Below are positions 1 through 7,724 of a stretch of 10,668 nt of DNA, one piece after another. Source of the DNA: Bacteroidota bacterium (GTDB taxonomy: Bacteria; Bacteroidota; Bacteroidia; Bacteroidales; VadinHA17); NCBI GenBank assembly GCA_022711195.1, contig JAKLFN010000063.1, positions 1 to 10,668 of the forward strand. The letters are read 5' to 3'. Under the pieces are notes generated by a model, which had not been told where the DNA came from, did not search any database, and worked only from the letters and a program-made list of their open reading frames with translations. The stretch's first letter is position 1, and the number at the start of each line of letters is the position of its first letter. The position numbers and the translations under genes are program-made.

Positions 1-930
1 CTGATCTTCGATATTAAGAGGCGTATAAATTCCAATGGTCTCGCCGTAAACAAGGGAATCTGTATTTACAGCAACTTCTTCATAGACCCATAATACCTTA
101 CCTCCGTTCATTATATACTGATCAATGATCAGCTTATCTGTTTCTGAAAATCCGTTAACCGGACCGGCGACTATTATCGCTGAATATTTGTCGAGGATTC
201 CGTGCCTTCCTTCTATGGCGCCCCTGTCGATAGTGAAATATCTTGCCAGGCTACGAGTTATATCAGCCACCTCGAGTTCTGAGTATTCACCATGACCTTC
301 GATAAATGCGACCCTGTAGACAGAATCAGATGTAATGGTTGCAATGGTCTGGATCATCTCATATTCAAGGGCTTCAACAGAATGAAGGATGTTCTGCTCG
401 TATGAAGCCGACTGGTTGTTTTTCAGAATATCGAGCGGGATCTCCTGTCCCTCATAGTTGAAGATCATGCCCGGGAAGATCATTTTCTGGCTCGAACCGC
501 CTTCATCATCGCCGGCCATTATGTTTACAGGACTGAGGCCTTTACTGATGAGAGCTTCATACTGTGCCTGTCGCTGCTGTGCATTTCCCGCACCTGCCGG
601 ATTTATGAAATCGTAGTCGATATGATTATTTGAAACGATCCGGAACTCCTCGAGCATCTCTTCCACCGACCTTCTAAGTCTTTTAAGGGGTATTGGCATC
701 TCGCCGTCGAGGTAGACTTCTACAAAAACGTCTTTTTCAATTGCTTCTAGAATTTCACGTGTAGGCTCTGAGAGTGTATATCTCTTATCTTCTGTGAGGT
801 CAAGCCTCAGCTTAATTGATCCTGCGATAAGTGAAATGACAATTATGATTGCAGCCGACGTTAAAAACCGGATCCAGTACCTGAGCTTTATGTTGGTCCT
901 TCCTTCCATTCTCAGCTTCTTTTGCGCCAT
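1..930 (-). CDS. gldG: GldG, gliding-type ABC transporter auxiliary protein (partial, C-terminus off window)
   Basis: This is the N-terminal 310 codons of a GldG protein; the reading frame is open from the start to base 1. GldG is the periplasm-facing, membrane-anchored subunit of the GldA/GldF/GldG ABC transporter, associated with gliding motility in Flavobacterium but widespread in non-gliding Bacteroidota. Visible features are one N-terminal membrane helix (about residues 20-38), the DLTEDKRYTLS segment (44-54), the VYLDGEMP strand region (72-79), a GHGE motif (212-215), and DKLIIDQYIMNGGKVLW (265-281), all typical of the family. The full protein is usually about 550 residues, so roughly half is present. 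The chosen ATG (928-930) lies inside gldF and gives a 19-nt overlap. A second in-frame ATG at 907-909, 2 nt past the gldF stop, is an alternative that would remove seven residues. The ATPase gene gldA is not in the window. Confidence 0.93.
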   Translation of the reverse strand, partial: MAQKKLRMEGRTNIKLRYWIRFLTSAAIIIVISLIAGSIKLRLDLTEDKRYTLSEPTREILEAIEKDVFVEVYLDGEMPIPLKRLRRSVEEMLEEFRIVSNNHIDYDFINPAGAGNAQQRQAQYEALISKGLSPVNIMAGDDEGGSSQKMIFPGMIFNYEGQEIPLDILKNNQSASYEQNILHSVEALEYEMIQTIATITSDSVYRVAFIEGHGEYSELEVADITRSLARYFTIDRGAIEGRHGILDKYSAIIVAGPVNGFSETDKLIIDQYIMNGGKVLWVYEEVAVNTDSLVYGETIGIYTPLNIEDQ

Positions 931-1655
931 TTTCTCGACAGCAGGACAAGCCTGGTCGCCTCATTAAAGATCAGCGACACTGCAATAAAATAGGTAATGT
1001 CGCGTATGTCGATCACACCACGGCTGATAGATTTATAATGTTCATTTATCCCCAGCCTGATAAGAAACTCATCAAGCTTTTTCAGTCCCGGCAGATATGC
1101 AAAAGAATCAAATCCCATGAAGAGGATGAAGCAAATAAGAACGGCTATTATGAAAGCAATAACCTGGTTGTCGGTGAGTGATGATGCAAAGATACCTGCT
1201 GATGCATATATTGCAGCAAGGAAGAAAAGGCCTGTGAATGCCCCCAGTGTTCCGCCTTTATCGAGGTTGCCGGGTGTCTCTCCCAGTGTATAAACCGATG
1301 CAAAGAAGACCAGGCATGGGATCAGTGAGAAAATAACCAGGACGACAGAGGCGAGATATTTCCCCCATACTATTTCCCTTTCAGTCACAGGTTTGGAATA
1401 GAGAAGCTCAATAGTGCCGAGGCGCTTTTCTTCAGCGATCATCCTCATTGTTACCGCCGGTACCAGGAAGAGGAAGACCCAGGGTGAAAGGAAAAAGAGC
1501 GTATCGAGTCCTGCATAACCGTTGTCAATAATGTTCAGCTCTCCGGGGAACACCCACATAAACAGGGAGTTGACCAATAAAAAGACAATGATCACGATAT
1601 ATCCTGTCAGCGTATTGAAGAAACCTCTGATCTCTTTACGGAAAATTGCAAGCAT
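912..1655 (-). CDS. gldF: GldF, ABC-2 type transporter permease
   Basis: This 247-residue integral membrane protein is the permease of the GldAFG ABC transporter; its transported substrate is unknown. It has about six hydrophobic segments (roughly residues 17-37, 51-70, 100-121, 138-158, 165-183, 220-239). An N-terminal cytoplasmic stretch MLAIFRKEIRGFF is followed by GYIVIIVFLLVNSLFMWVF. The EEKRLGTIELLYSKPVTEREI loop (75-95) corresponds to the coupling region typical of ABC-2 permeases, and the PGNLDKGG segment (128-135) is characteristic of GldF. Length matches the family (about 240 residues). The ATG at 1653-1655 has no clear Shine-Dalgarno sequence, as is usual in Bacteroidota. The stop codon lies within the 5' part of gldG, so the two are co-transcribed. 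A 91-nt gap with weak hairpins separates it from the SpoIID-domain gene upstream, so it may have its own promoter. Confidence 0.95.
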   Translation of the reverse strand: MLAIFRKEIRGFFNTLTGYIVIIVFLLVNSLFMWVFPGELNIIDNGYAGLDTLFFLSPWVFLFLVPAVTMRMIAEEKRLGTIELLYSKPVTEREIVWGKYLASVVLVIFSLIPCLVFFASVYTLGETPGNLDKGGTLGAFTGLFFLAAIYASAGIFASSLTDNQVIAFIIAVLICFILFMGFDSFAYLPGLKKLDEFLIRLGINEHYKSISRGVIDIRDITYFIAVSLIFNEATRLVLLSRKWRKRS

Positions 1656-1671
1656 AACTTAAGATGATTGG

Positions 1672-1679
1672 CAAAAATA
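1672..1679 (-). promoter_or_regulatory. candidate -7 promoter element upstream of gldF
   Basis: On the minus strand this reads TATTTTTG, an exact match to the Bacteroidota -7 consensus TAnnTTTG, ending 16 nt before the gldF ATG. No TTG-type -33 element is seen at the expected distance (about 19-21 nt upstream), and the predicted leader would be only about 10 nt. The surrounding DNA is AT-rich, so a chance match is quite possible. Confidence 0.3.
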
Positions 1680-1700
1680 ATCATTTTTAATCGCGCCGCC

Positions 1701-1737
1701 TTCCCTCCTTAAGAGAGGAAGTGAAAAAAATATTCAC
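1701..1737 (-). terminator. weak tandem hairpins between the SpoIID-domain gene and gldF
   Basis: Two small inverted repeats sit in the gap after the SpoIID-domain stop codon. On the minus strand, GTGAA and TTCAC (1737-1733 and 1725-1721) flank a T-rich loop of 7 nt. Then TTCCTCTC-TTAA-GGAGGGAA (1720-1701) forms an 8-pair stem with one mismatch and two G-U pairs. No clean U-tract follows the second stem. It may be a degenerate relative of the GC-rich intergenic hairpin at the right end of the window, and may act as a partial terminator between the lpxB operon and gldFG. Confidence 0.35.
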
Positions 1738-1746
1738 AGCGGCTTG

Positions 1747-2889
1747 TCAGGGAATTGTCCTTACAGTGACCCCTGTATAATAAAAGCCAATGATCTGCCT
1801 GTAGTTGAATCCTTTGGCTGCCATAACCATGGCCCCTTCCTGGCATAAGCCAACGCCATGGCCGTAACCCCTTCCCATTAACAGCACAGAATCACCTTTC
1901 ACTGATACTGAGAAAAATGTCGACCTCAGATTAAAGTCGCTCCTCACCTGGCGGAAAGGGATCCTGATATCTCCTACGGCATAATCCTCAGAACGCTTTA
2001 ACTGTGAATAATTTAACAATGCATCATCGCCTGTAAATCCTGCCTTCCCGAGGTAGCTCTTCCATTCCTGAAGGCTTTTTGTGACCTGCCATACGGCGTT
2101 ACGTCCCGAAGAGCAATGCGGATCGGTAACCCTGCGAAGATATGGCTGCGGTGTGAGCCATACATCCTCAGAAGCAGCCGTTTCGCCACCGCAATTTGAA
2201 TGGAAGGCAGCTATTACCGGCAGCGAATCGGGACCGAAAATTACTTCACCCCTGGTATCGAGTGCCGCCCTGATAATTGCAGAATCAGTAGTCACTCCCC
2301 TGTAGACCTGGCAATGTGTATTGTCGCAAAGATTAAAGTGATCCGCAGCATGCTTTCCAAGATATCTGAACATATATGTCCGGGCAATGACAGATTGTGT
2401 CCTGTAAAACTCAGGGTGCTTGCCTGATCCGCCTTCAGCTTTTACGACTCCGGCAACATATGACTCAATATCGCATGTGTTTATCATTACAAGGGTTGTC
2501 ATATCCGGAATGCATTTCAGACTGCCGCTATAGATGTTCCTTGGAACATTCTGTCCCATGATCCTCAGGTAGAAGAGGTCCTTTCCCGTTATTCCTGTGA
2601 ATAGTACCGAATCGCAGGCTATAGCATTGTCATACATCACCTTAACTGCCAGCCTCTCCCTGAATTTTGAGACAACTACGGGAGTCCCTGCTTTTATCAG
2701 CCATATATTTCCTGAAAAATCCTTCACCTCAAATTCTCCGGATACGACAGTGAAAACAGCTGATTCCGGTGTCTTATCGGCAAATAACCTTATATCGACC
2801 TGCGAAAACATTTCTCCCGCAGGAATTACAGATAGCGTGATTGCCGCCAGGAATATTCTGAAGAAGGATGGATAGAACAATTTGCGCAT
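1747..2889 (-). CDS. secreted SpoIID/LytB-domain protein (putative peptidoglycan lytic transglycosylase)
   Basis: The 380-residue protein has a signal peptide (basic MRK, hydrophobic core to about residue 22, likely cleavage near residue 30), so it acts outside the inner membrane. It carries a complete SpoIID-type domain. SpoIID enzymes of spore-formers cleave glycan strands stripped of stem peptides. Here E152 in VVKAEGG matches the catalytic Glu; QSVIARTY (165-172), LCDNTHCQVY (187-196, with the Cys/His positions linked to zinc in SpoIID), SNCGGET (231-237) and GRGYGHGVGLCQEGA (339-353) follow in the expected order. EGG replaces the usual EMP after the catalytic Glu. I take the ATG at 2887-2889, which shares its A with the lpxB TGA (TGATG); an in-frame TTG directly before it would add one residue. 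Nothing here suggests sporulation; a role in wall turnover or septal glycan processing is inference. Confidence 0.88.
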   Translation of the reverse strand: MRKLFYPSFFRIFLAAITLSVIPAGEMFSQVDIRLFADKTPESAVFTVVSGEFEVKDFSGNIWLIKAGTPVVVSKFRERLAVKVMYDNAIACDSVLFTGITGKDLFYLRIMGQNVPRNIYSGSLKCIPDMTTLVMINTCDIESYVAGVVKAEGGSGKHPEFYRTQSVIARTYMFRYLGKHAADHFNLCDNTHCQVYRGVTTDSAIIRAALDTRGEVIFGPDSLPVIAAFHSNCGGETAASEDVWLTPQPYLRRVTDPHCSSGRNAVWQVTKSLQEWKSYLGKAGFTGDDALLNYSQLKRSEDYAVGDIRIPFRQVRSDFNLRSTFFSVSVKGDSVLLMGRGYGHGVGLCQEGAMVMAAKGFNYRQIIGFYYTGVTVRTIP

Positions 2890-4025
2890 CAATTCATTCT
2901 AAGTGGCGTACTGATTTCTGAAACCATCTGCTGTGCTATCCTGGAAGATGCCCCGGCCGGCCCAAGTATGTCGCTGAGGGTCCTGTACTCCGTCAGCATC
3001 TTTTCGCGGATGGCACCCCCGGGAAGGATATCCTTCAGTTCCCTTACCAGGTTCTTTTCATTAACATCATAACCTATGATTTCTTTTACCACCTCTCTGT
3101 TCATTATCAGGTTTACCAGCGAGATATATTTAACTTTTATTACAATAAGGCCTATCAGCATGGAGAAGAAATCAGTCTTATAACAGACTACCTGTGGTAT
3201 GCCCAGCAGTGCAGTTTCGAGCGTTGAGGTGCCGGATTTGATTATGGCGGCTTCGGAGATCTTTATGATCTCATACGTTTTTTCCTTTATCACTTTCACG
3301 GGGGCGTCACCAAGCACTTTTGTATAAAGATCATCAGGCATGTTCCTTACTCCTGCAAGCACAAACTGGTACTCCGGGAAATGCTTCACCACTTTTTTCA
3401 TCTGTGGGAGAATATACTTAACCTCATGCTTTCTGCTTCCTGCGAGAAGTGCTATAACAGGTTTATCACCAAGGTCAAGCTCCTTCCTGATATCTTCACA
3501 GGAGGGCATTGAGGATTTCATTTTTTCGATTTCATCAACAAGCGGATTCCCGTCATACCTCACGGGGATATTATACTTTGAATAAAAACCTGTTTCAAAG
3601 GGAAAAATGATAAACATTCTGTCGACATACTTTTTCACCTTCTTAACCCTGGCCTCGTTCCATGCCCAGAATTTAGGAGAGATATAGTAGAATACCCTGA
3701 ATCCTGAATTTGTAGCATATTCAGCAATTCTCAGGTTAAATCCGGGGTAGTCAATAAGTATCACCACATCGGGGTTGAACTGAGCGATCTGCTGCTTACA
3801 GAGGGCAAGATTCCGGAATATAGTCTTCAGGTTTTTAAGCACCAGGGTAAATCCCATAAAGGCTGTTTCGCGATAATGCTTCAGCACCTTTGCCCCGGCA
3901 TCGGCCATCAGGTCGCCGCCCCAGCAAACTACTTCTGCAGCCTTGTCGGTTCTGATAAGCTCCCTTATCAGGTTTGAACCATGAAGGTCACCGGATTGTT
4001 CTCCGGCAATAAGGAAATATTTCAT
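2889..4025 (-). CDS. lpxB: lipid-A-disaccharide synthase LpxB
   Basis: This 378-residue glycosyltransferase (family GT19) joins UDP-2,3-diacylglucosamine to lipid X to form the lipid A disaccharide at the cytoplasmic face of the inner membrane. Family signatures are intact: AGEQSGDLHGSNLI (7-20), FMGFTLVLKNL (56-66), IDYPGFNLRIAEYA (91-104, containing the Asp equivalent to E. coli D98), YYISPKFWAWNEARVKKVKKY (113-133), FPFETGFY (141-148), the GSRKHEV segment (196-202, with the conserved Arg), and the sugar-nucleotide-binding segment IIKSGTSTLETALLGIP (261-277). Length is normal for the family. The ATG at 4023-4025 shares one base with the TAA of the upstream small gene (TAATG), and the stop overlaps the SpoIID-domain start (TGATG). 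Both junctions imply translational coupling. No anomaly is seen in the active-site segments. Confidence 0.97.
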   Translation of the reverse strand: MKYFLIAGEQSGDLHGSNLIRELIRTDKAAEVVCWGGDLMADAGAKVLKHYRETAFMGFTLVLKNLKTIFRNLALCKQQIAQFNPDVVILIDYPGFNLRIAEYATNSGFRVFYYISPKFWAWNEARVKKVKKYVDRMFIIFPFETGFYSKYNIPVRYDGNPLVDEIEKMKSSMPSCEDIRKELDLGDKPVIALLAGSRKHEVKYILPQMKKVVKHFPEYQFVLAGVRNMPDDLYTKVLGDAPVKVIKEKTYEIIKISEAAIIKSGTSTLETALLGIPQVVCYKTDFFSMLIGLIVIKVKYISLVNLIMNREVVKEIIGYDVNEKNLVRELKDILPGGAIREKMLTEYRTLSDILGPAGASSRIAQQMVSEISTPLRMN

Positions 4026-4321
4026 TAAAACAACTTAACCAGAAAAACAACTAAAGCCCAGGCTATCGTAATTCCCAGTACGCCCCGGGAAGCCCGGAGC
4101 ATATCGAAATGATTAAAAAGAAGGAAGATCAGAACATTGGGAAACACGCAGAGACTTATTATATGTGTCTCTACTCCTGCCGCAGAGACTCTCTTGATCC
4201 ACTCACCGGGTGAAGGATCACCCTTCGAAAAAACAAAGACAAAAACGGCAACAATAAGTGGAAGCAATAATCCCGATATCAGGCCTGTCGCAACCCTGTC
4301 ATATTTTTCTGCGACTTTCAT
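4025..4321 (-). CDS. small three-helix membrane protein of unknown function
   Basis: I do not recognise a named family. The 98-residue product is strongly hydrophobic with three likely membrane helices (about residues 11-32, 53-71 and 79-97), a short polar N-terminus and a loop KGDPSPGEWIKRVSAAG between helices 1 and 2. It ends within the last helix at VKLF. No cysteine pair, metal site or nucleotide motif is visible. Its reality as a gene is supported by both borders: its ATG overlaps the surE stop (ATGA, 4 nt) and its TAA overlaps the lpxB ATG (TAATG). It is therefore translated with surE and lpxB. An accessory role in envelope or lipid A metabolism is a guess from position only. Confidence 0.8.
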   Translation of the reverse strand: MKVAEKYDRVATGLISGLLLPLIVAVFVFVFSKGDPSPGEWIKRVSAAGVETHIISLCVFPNVLIFLLFNHFDMLRASRGVLGITIAWALVVFLVKLF

Positions 4322-5100
4322 AGGCTGAACTCTTTTTTAAGCTCATCGATGAACGAGTGAGCTGTCATATCGACAGAAACGGGAACAACGGATACAAAAT
4401 TGTTTGCAAGTGCCCATTCATCAGTATCCTGTGCTTCAGGTTCATGATTGTTGAACCTGCCTGTTAGCCAGTAATAGGTTTTTCCCATAGGGTCTTTCCG
4501 CTTTTCGAACTCTTCTTTCCAGTTGCCTCTTGACTGCCTGCATATTTTTATCCCTTTAATCTTCTCCGGTTCAACGGCAGGTATATTTACATTAAGGCAG
4601 ATACCTCGCGGAAGAGGCTTCTCTGTCAGTCTTTTCATTACTATCCGGATATAATCCCTGCATACCGAGAAGTCGGCTGCCGGCGAGAAGCTGTTCAGCG
4701 AAAACCCTGCTGAGGTAATTCCATACAGGCATCCTTCGAGTGCGGCGGCCATGGTGCCGGAATAAAGAACGCTTACAGAGGCATTTGCCCCGTGATTGAT
4801 ACCCGATATTACCAGGTCAGGCATCCTCTCGAGCAGCTGGTTTACAGCCAGCTTCACACTATCTGTCGGCGTTCCGTTGCATGCATATATCCTGTGTTTT
4901 TCTGTCTCATCGAGAAGCTTTACCCTGAGAGGTGTTTTGACTGTCAGCGCCTGCGACATTCCCGACTGACTTTCCATGGTTGAGACCAGAACAACTTTTC
5001 CGAACTCTTCCATCACCTCATGCAGTGTCTTCAGACCTGCAGCATAGAGTCCGTCGTCGTTGGTAAGGAGAATCAGCCTGTCATTTTTTTCAATAACCAT
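4318..5100 (-). CDS. surE: 5'/3'-nucleotidase SurE
   Basis: SurE is a divalent-metal-dependent cytoplasmic phosphatase that removes phosphate from nucleoside 5'- and 3'-monophosphates; some members also degrade short polyphosphate. The 260-residue sequence has the family signature LLTNDDGLYAAGL (11-23) with metal-ligand aspartates D15 and D16, the QSG serine (S46), NGTPTDSVKLAV (75-86), SGINHGAN (99-106) carrying the Asn ligand region, and YSGTMAAALEG (113-123). Length fits the family (about 250-260). The ATG at 5098-5100 follows an AT-rich leader with an exact TATATTTG -7 element, making this the likely first gene of the surE, membrane protein, lpxB, SpoIID-domain operon. Its stop overlaps the next start by 4 nt. 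It faces away from pheT. Confidence 0.97.
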   Translation of the reverse strand: MVIEKNDRLILLTNDDGLYAAGLKTLHEVMEEFGKVVLVSTMESQSGMSQALTVKTPLRVKLLDETEKHRIYACNGTPTDSVKLAVNQLLERMPDLVISGINHGANASVSVLYSGTMAAALEGCLYGITSAGFSLNSFSPAADFSVCRDYIRIVMKRLTEKPLPRGICLNVNIPAVEPEKIKGIKICRQSRGNWKEEFEKRKDPMGKTYYWLTGRFNNHEPEAQDTDEWALANNFVSVVPVSVDMTAHSFIDELKKEFSL

Positions 5101-5117
5101 ATATTAATGTTTGATTG

Positions 5118-5125
5118 CAAATATA
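5118..5125 (-). promoter_or_regulatory. probable promoter -7 element of the surE-lpxB operon
   Basis: The minus strand reads TATATTTG, an exact match to the Bacteroidota -7 consensus TAnnTTTG, 17 nt before the surE ATG. A good TTG-type -33 element is not seen at the expected 19-21 nt spacing, so the upstream half is weak or degenerate. It lies in a 170-nt divergent intergenic region, where a promoter for the leftward operon is required. Confidence 0.6.
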
Positions 5126-5240
5126 GGTATTTAAGGGTAAGATGGATAAACTTTTTTCAACTCACCGGTGCAGGTACAGAACGACTAACAGGGTGCACCA
5201 TTGCTGACCTTCGTTGAATAATCTGTTAAATAAAATACTT

Positions 5241-5248
5241 TATATTTG
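5241..5248 (+). promoter_or_regulatory. probable promoter -7 element of pheT
   Basis: The plus strand reads TATATTTG, again an exact TAnnTTTG match and identical to the element for surE on the other strand. It ends 22 nt before the ATG at 5271. The nearest TTG upstream (5214-5216) is 24 nt away, longer than the usual spacing. The position also supports starting pheT at 5271, because the earlier in-frame TTG at 5214 would lie upstream of this promoter. Confidence 0.6.
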
Positions 5249-5270
5249 TGCTTTCTCATTAAAATTAAAG

Positions 5271-7724
5271 ATGAAGATCTCTTATAACTGGATCAGGGAT
5301 TACCTTGATATCGATATTGAACCGGCCAGGCTCTCACATATTCTTACTGGTATTGGTCTTGAAGTGGAAGCAATGGAGGAATGGGACTCTGTGAAAGGAG
5401 GACTAAAAGGTATAATCATCGGCGAAGTGCTGACATGCCAGAGACATCCTGATGCCGACAAGCTTTCAGTCACGACAGTGAACGTGGGCGGATCCGAGCC
5501 TCTTCATATTGTTTGTGGTGCACCTAATGTGGCTGCCGGACAAAAAGTACCTGTTGCAATGGTTGGCGCAACAGTATATAAAGGCGCCGGGAGCCTTGAG
5601 ATAAAAAAGACAAAGATCCGCGGCGAGCTCTCTGAAGGGATGATATGTGCTGAGGATGAACTTGGTCTGGGCACACACCACGAAGGCATAATGGTTCTCG
5701 ATAAGGATGCGGTACCGGGGACACCGGCATCGGATTATTTCGGTATTACCAAAGATACTGTATTCGAGATAGGCCTCACTCCCAACCGGATCGACAGCGG
5801 ATCTCATTACGGGGTGGCAAGGGACCTCGCAGCTTACCTCACCATCAATGAAGGCTCTGAAAAAAAGCTTACGCGACCGTCAGTTGAAAGCTTTAAGACG
5901 GACAACAATGAAAACAAGTTCGATGTTATAATTGAGAACCAAACAGCCTGCCCGCGATATACAGGTCTGACAATCAGCGGTATAAAGGTCGGTGAATCAC
6001 CTGCATGGCTGAAGACAAGACTCAGGTCAATAGGTCTCAATCCAATAAATAATATTGTAGACGTCACAAATTTTGTACAGCACGAGACAGGTCAGCCTCT
6101 TCATGCCTTCGACGCTGACACGATCGATGGCAGGAAAGTAATAATCAGGAACCTTCCCGATGGAACAAAATTCACTACCCTCGACGGCGTCGTGAGAAGC
6201 CTCTCCTCAAAAGACCTTATGATCTGCAATGCAAATGAGGGCATGTGTATTGCAGGTGTTTTCGGAGGAATAAAATCGGGTGTTACAGATTCAACCAGGA
6301 GTGTTTTTCTTGAGAGCGCATATTTTAATCCTGTTTCGATCAGGAAAACGGCAAGAAGACACAGTCTGAACACTGATGCTTCATTCAGGTTCGAGAGAGG
6401 CGCTGATCGGGAAATAACTCCATGGGCGCTTAAAAGAGCAGCACTGCTGATAAAAGAAGTTGCCGGCGGATCTGTCTCTTCAGAGATTGTGGATATCTAT
6501 CCCATAAAGATCGCCAGGAAAACTGTTGAAGCCACATATTCTTCGATAAAAAGGCTGATAGGCAAAACTATTGAACCCGCTCTGATTAAAAAGATACTCG
6601 GCCTGCTGGAAATAAAAATACTCAGCGAGACAGGCGACAGGCTTACTCTGGAGATCCCTTCATACCGTGTTGATGTTCAGAGAGAGGCCGACGTAATTGA
6701 AGAGATCCTGAGGATCTTTGGCTATAATAATATTGAAACAGGGGAACATATAAACTCCACTCTTTACACTATCGAAAAACCCGACAGGGAGAAGGTTGTC
6801 AATATTATTTCAGATATGCTCGTCGCCAACGGCTTCTCAGAAATAATGTGCAACTCACTCAATCCTTCAGCCTTTTATGAGAAGGGCGACTTCGACAATG
6901 AAAAGACAGTTCTTCTGGCAAATCCGCTCAGTTCCGATCTGAATGCCATGCGGCAGTCACTGTTATATGGCGGGCTGAGCTCGGTCGCCTGGAACATTAA
7001 CAGGCAGAATCCCGATCTCAGGCTTTTTGAATTCGGGAACTGTTACTTCAGGCTGAATCATGAAAAGAAAACCCCGGAGGTAAAAGATTTCACCGAAAGC
7101 AAATCACTTGATATTTTCCTTTCCGGGAAGACAGGTTATAAACGGTGGAACAGCAGTACCGGACCGACGTCTTTCTTTAATATCAAATCGACAGTAGAGA
7201 TGGTTATGTCGCGCCTTGGAATCGATTATGACAATCTTCGCAAGGGTGAAAGCATCCGGAAATACTTCTCCGATTCGGTTACATGGTCATCAGGTAATAA
7301 GATTCTTGCTGAAGCAGGAAAATTAACGAGGGAATATTTGACTATGTTCGGTATTGAGCAGGATGTTTTCTATGCCCACATCGAATGGGATATGCTGATG
7401 TCGTCAATCAGGGAACATAAAATTTCCTTCCATGAACTGCCTAAATATCCATGGGTCAGACGCGATCTTGCACTGCTGATCGACAGGAATATAAGGTTCA
7501 GCCAGATAAGGGATCTTGCCCTGAAAGCCGAGAAGCATATTCTGAAATCGGTCGACCTGTTTGATGTTTACGAAAGTGATTCCCTGGGCGATAATAAAAA
7601 ATCATATGCAGTAAGCTTTATCCTAAGGGATGACCAGCGTACCTTGACCGACAAGAACATTGAGAAGGTGATGACTAACCTTGTCAGCATCTTCGAGAAA
7701 GAACTGGATGCCAGGATCAGATGA
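5271..7724 (+). CDS. pheT: phenylalanine--tRNA ligase beta subunit
   Basis: PheT is the beta chain of the alpha2-beta2 phenylalanyl-tRNA synthetase; it provides editing and tRNA binding. The 817-residue protein has the normal domain order. It starts with [13 protein letters not shown], followed by an EMAP-like tRNA-binding OB fold (about 42-155, with HPDADKLSV and [17 protein letters not shown] [14 protein letters not shown]). [20 protein letters not shown] segment (170-188) comes next. The B3/4 editing domain (about 220-395) contains [21 protein letters not shown] and [10 protein letters not shown]. The B5 domain is at about 415-485, followed by the catalytic-like core and a C-terminal ferredoxin-fold anticodon-binding domain (about 720-816, [16 protein letters not shown]). 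I use the ATG at 5271 because it gives the family N-terminus; an upstream TTG at 5214 would add 19 unrelated residues and precede the promoter. pheS is not in the window. The stop overlaps the next gene (ATGA). Confidence 0.97.
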   Translation: MKISYNWIRDYLDIDIEPARLSHILTGIGLEVEAMEEWDSVKGGLKGIIIGEVLTCQRHPDADKLSVTTVNVGGSEPLHIVCGAPNVAAGQKVPVAMVGATVYKGAGSLEIKKTKIRGELSEGMICAEDELGLGTHHEGIMVLDKDAVPGTPASDYFGITKDTVFEIGLTPNRIDSGSHYGVARDLAAYLTINEGSEKKLTRPSVESFKTDNNENKFDVIIENQTACPRYTGLTISGIKVGESPAWLKTRLRSIGLNPINNIVDVTNFVQHETGQPLHAFDADTIDGRKVIIRNLPDGTKFTTLDGVVRSLSSKDLMICNANEGMCIAGVFGGIKSGVTDSTRSVFLESAYFNPVSIRKTARRHSLNTDASFRFERGADREITPWALKRAALLIKEVAGGSVSSEIVDIYPIKIARKTVEATYSSIKRLIGKTIEPALIKKILGLLEIKILSETGDRLTLEIPSYRVDVQREADVIEEILRIFGYNNIETGEHINSTLYTIEKPDREKVVNIISDMLVANGFSEIMCNSLNPSAFYEKGDFDNEKTVLLANPLSSDLNAMRQSLLYGGLSSVAWNINRQNPDLRLFEFGNCYFRLNHEKKTPEVKDFTESKSLDIFLSGKTGYKRWNSSTGPTSFFNIKSTVEMVMSRLGIDYDNLRKGESIRKYFSDSVTWSSGNKILAEAGKLTREYLTMFGIEQDVFYAHIEWDMLMSSIREHKISFHELPKYPWVRRDLALLIDRNIRFSQIRDLALKAEKHILKSVDLFDVYESDSLGDNKKSYAVSFILRDDQRTLTDKNIEKVMTNLVSIFEKELDARIR

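Noticed and set aside
2081..2875. Several plus-strand reading frames opposite the SpoIID-domain gene
   Set aside because: The minus-strand frame carries clear SpoIID motifs throughout; the plus-strand frames have none and overlap each other.
1747..2889. SpoIID similarity taken as evidence of sporulation
   Set aside because: SpoIID/LytB domains are common in non-spore-forming bacteria, and the lpxB neighbour marks a Gram-negative envelope.
5214..5270. Upstream TTG start for pheT adding 19 residues
   Set aside because: The extension does not look like PheT, the family N-terminus begins at the ATG at 5271, and the likely -7 promoter element lies inside the extension.
5466..5807. 113-codon minus-strand reading frame inside pheT
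   Set aside because: It lies opposite a well-conserved part of pheT, has no recognisable domain, and is a shadow frame.
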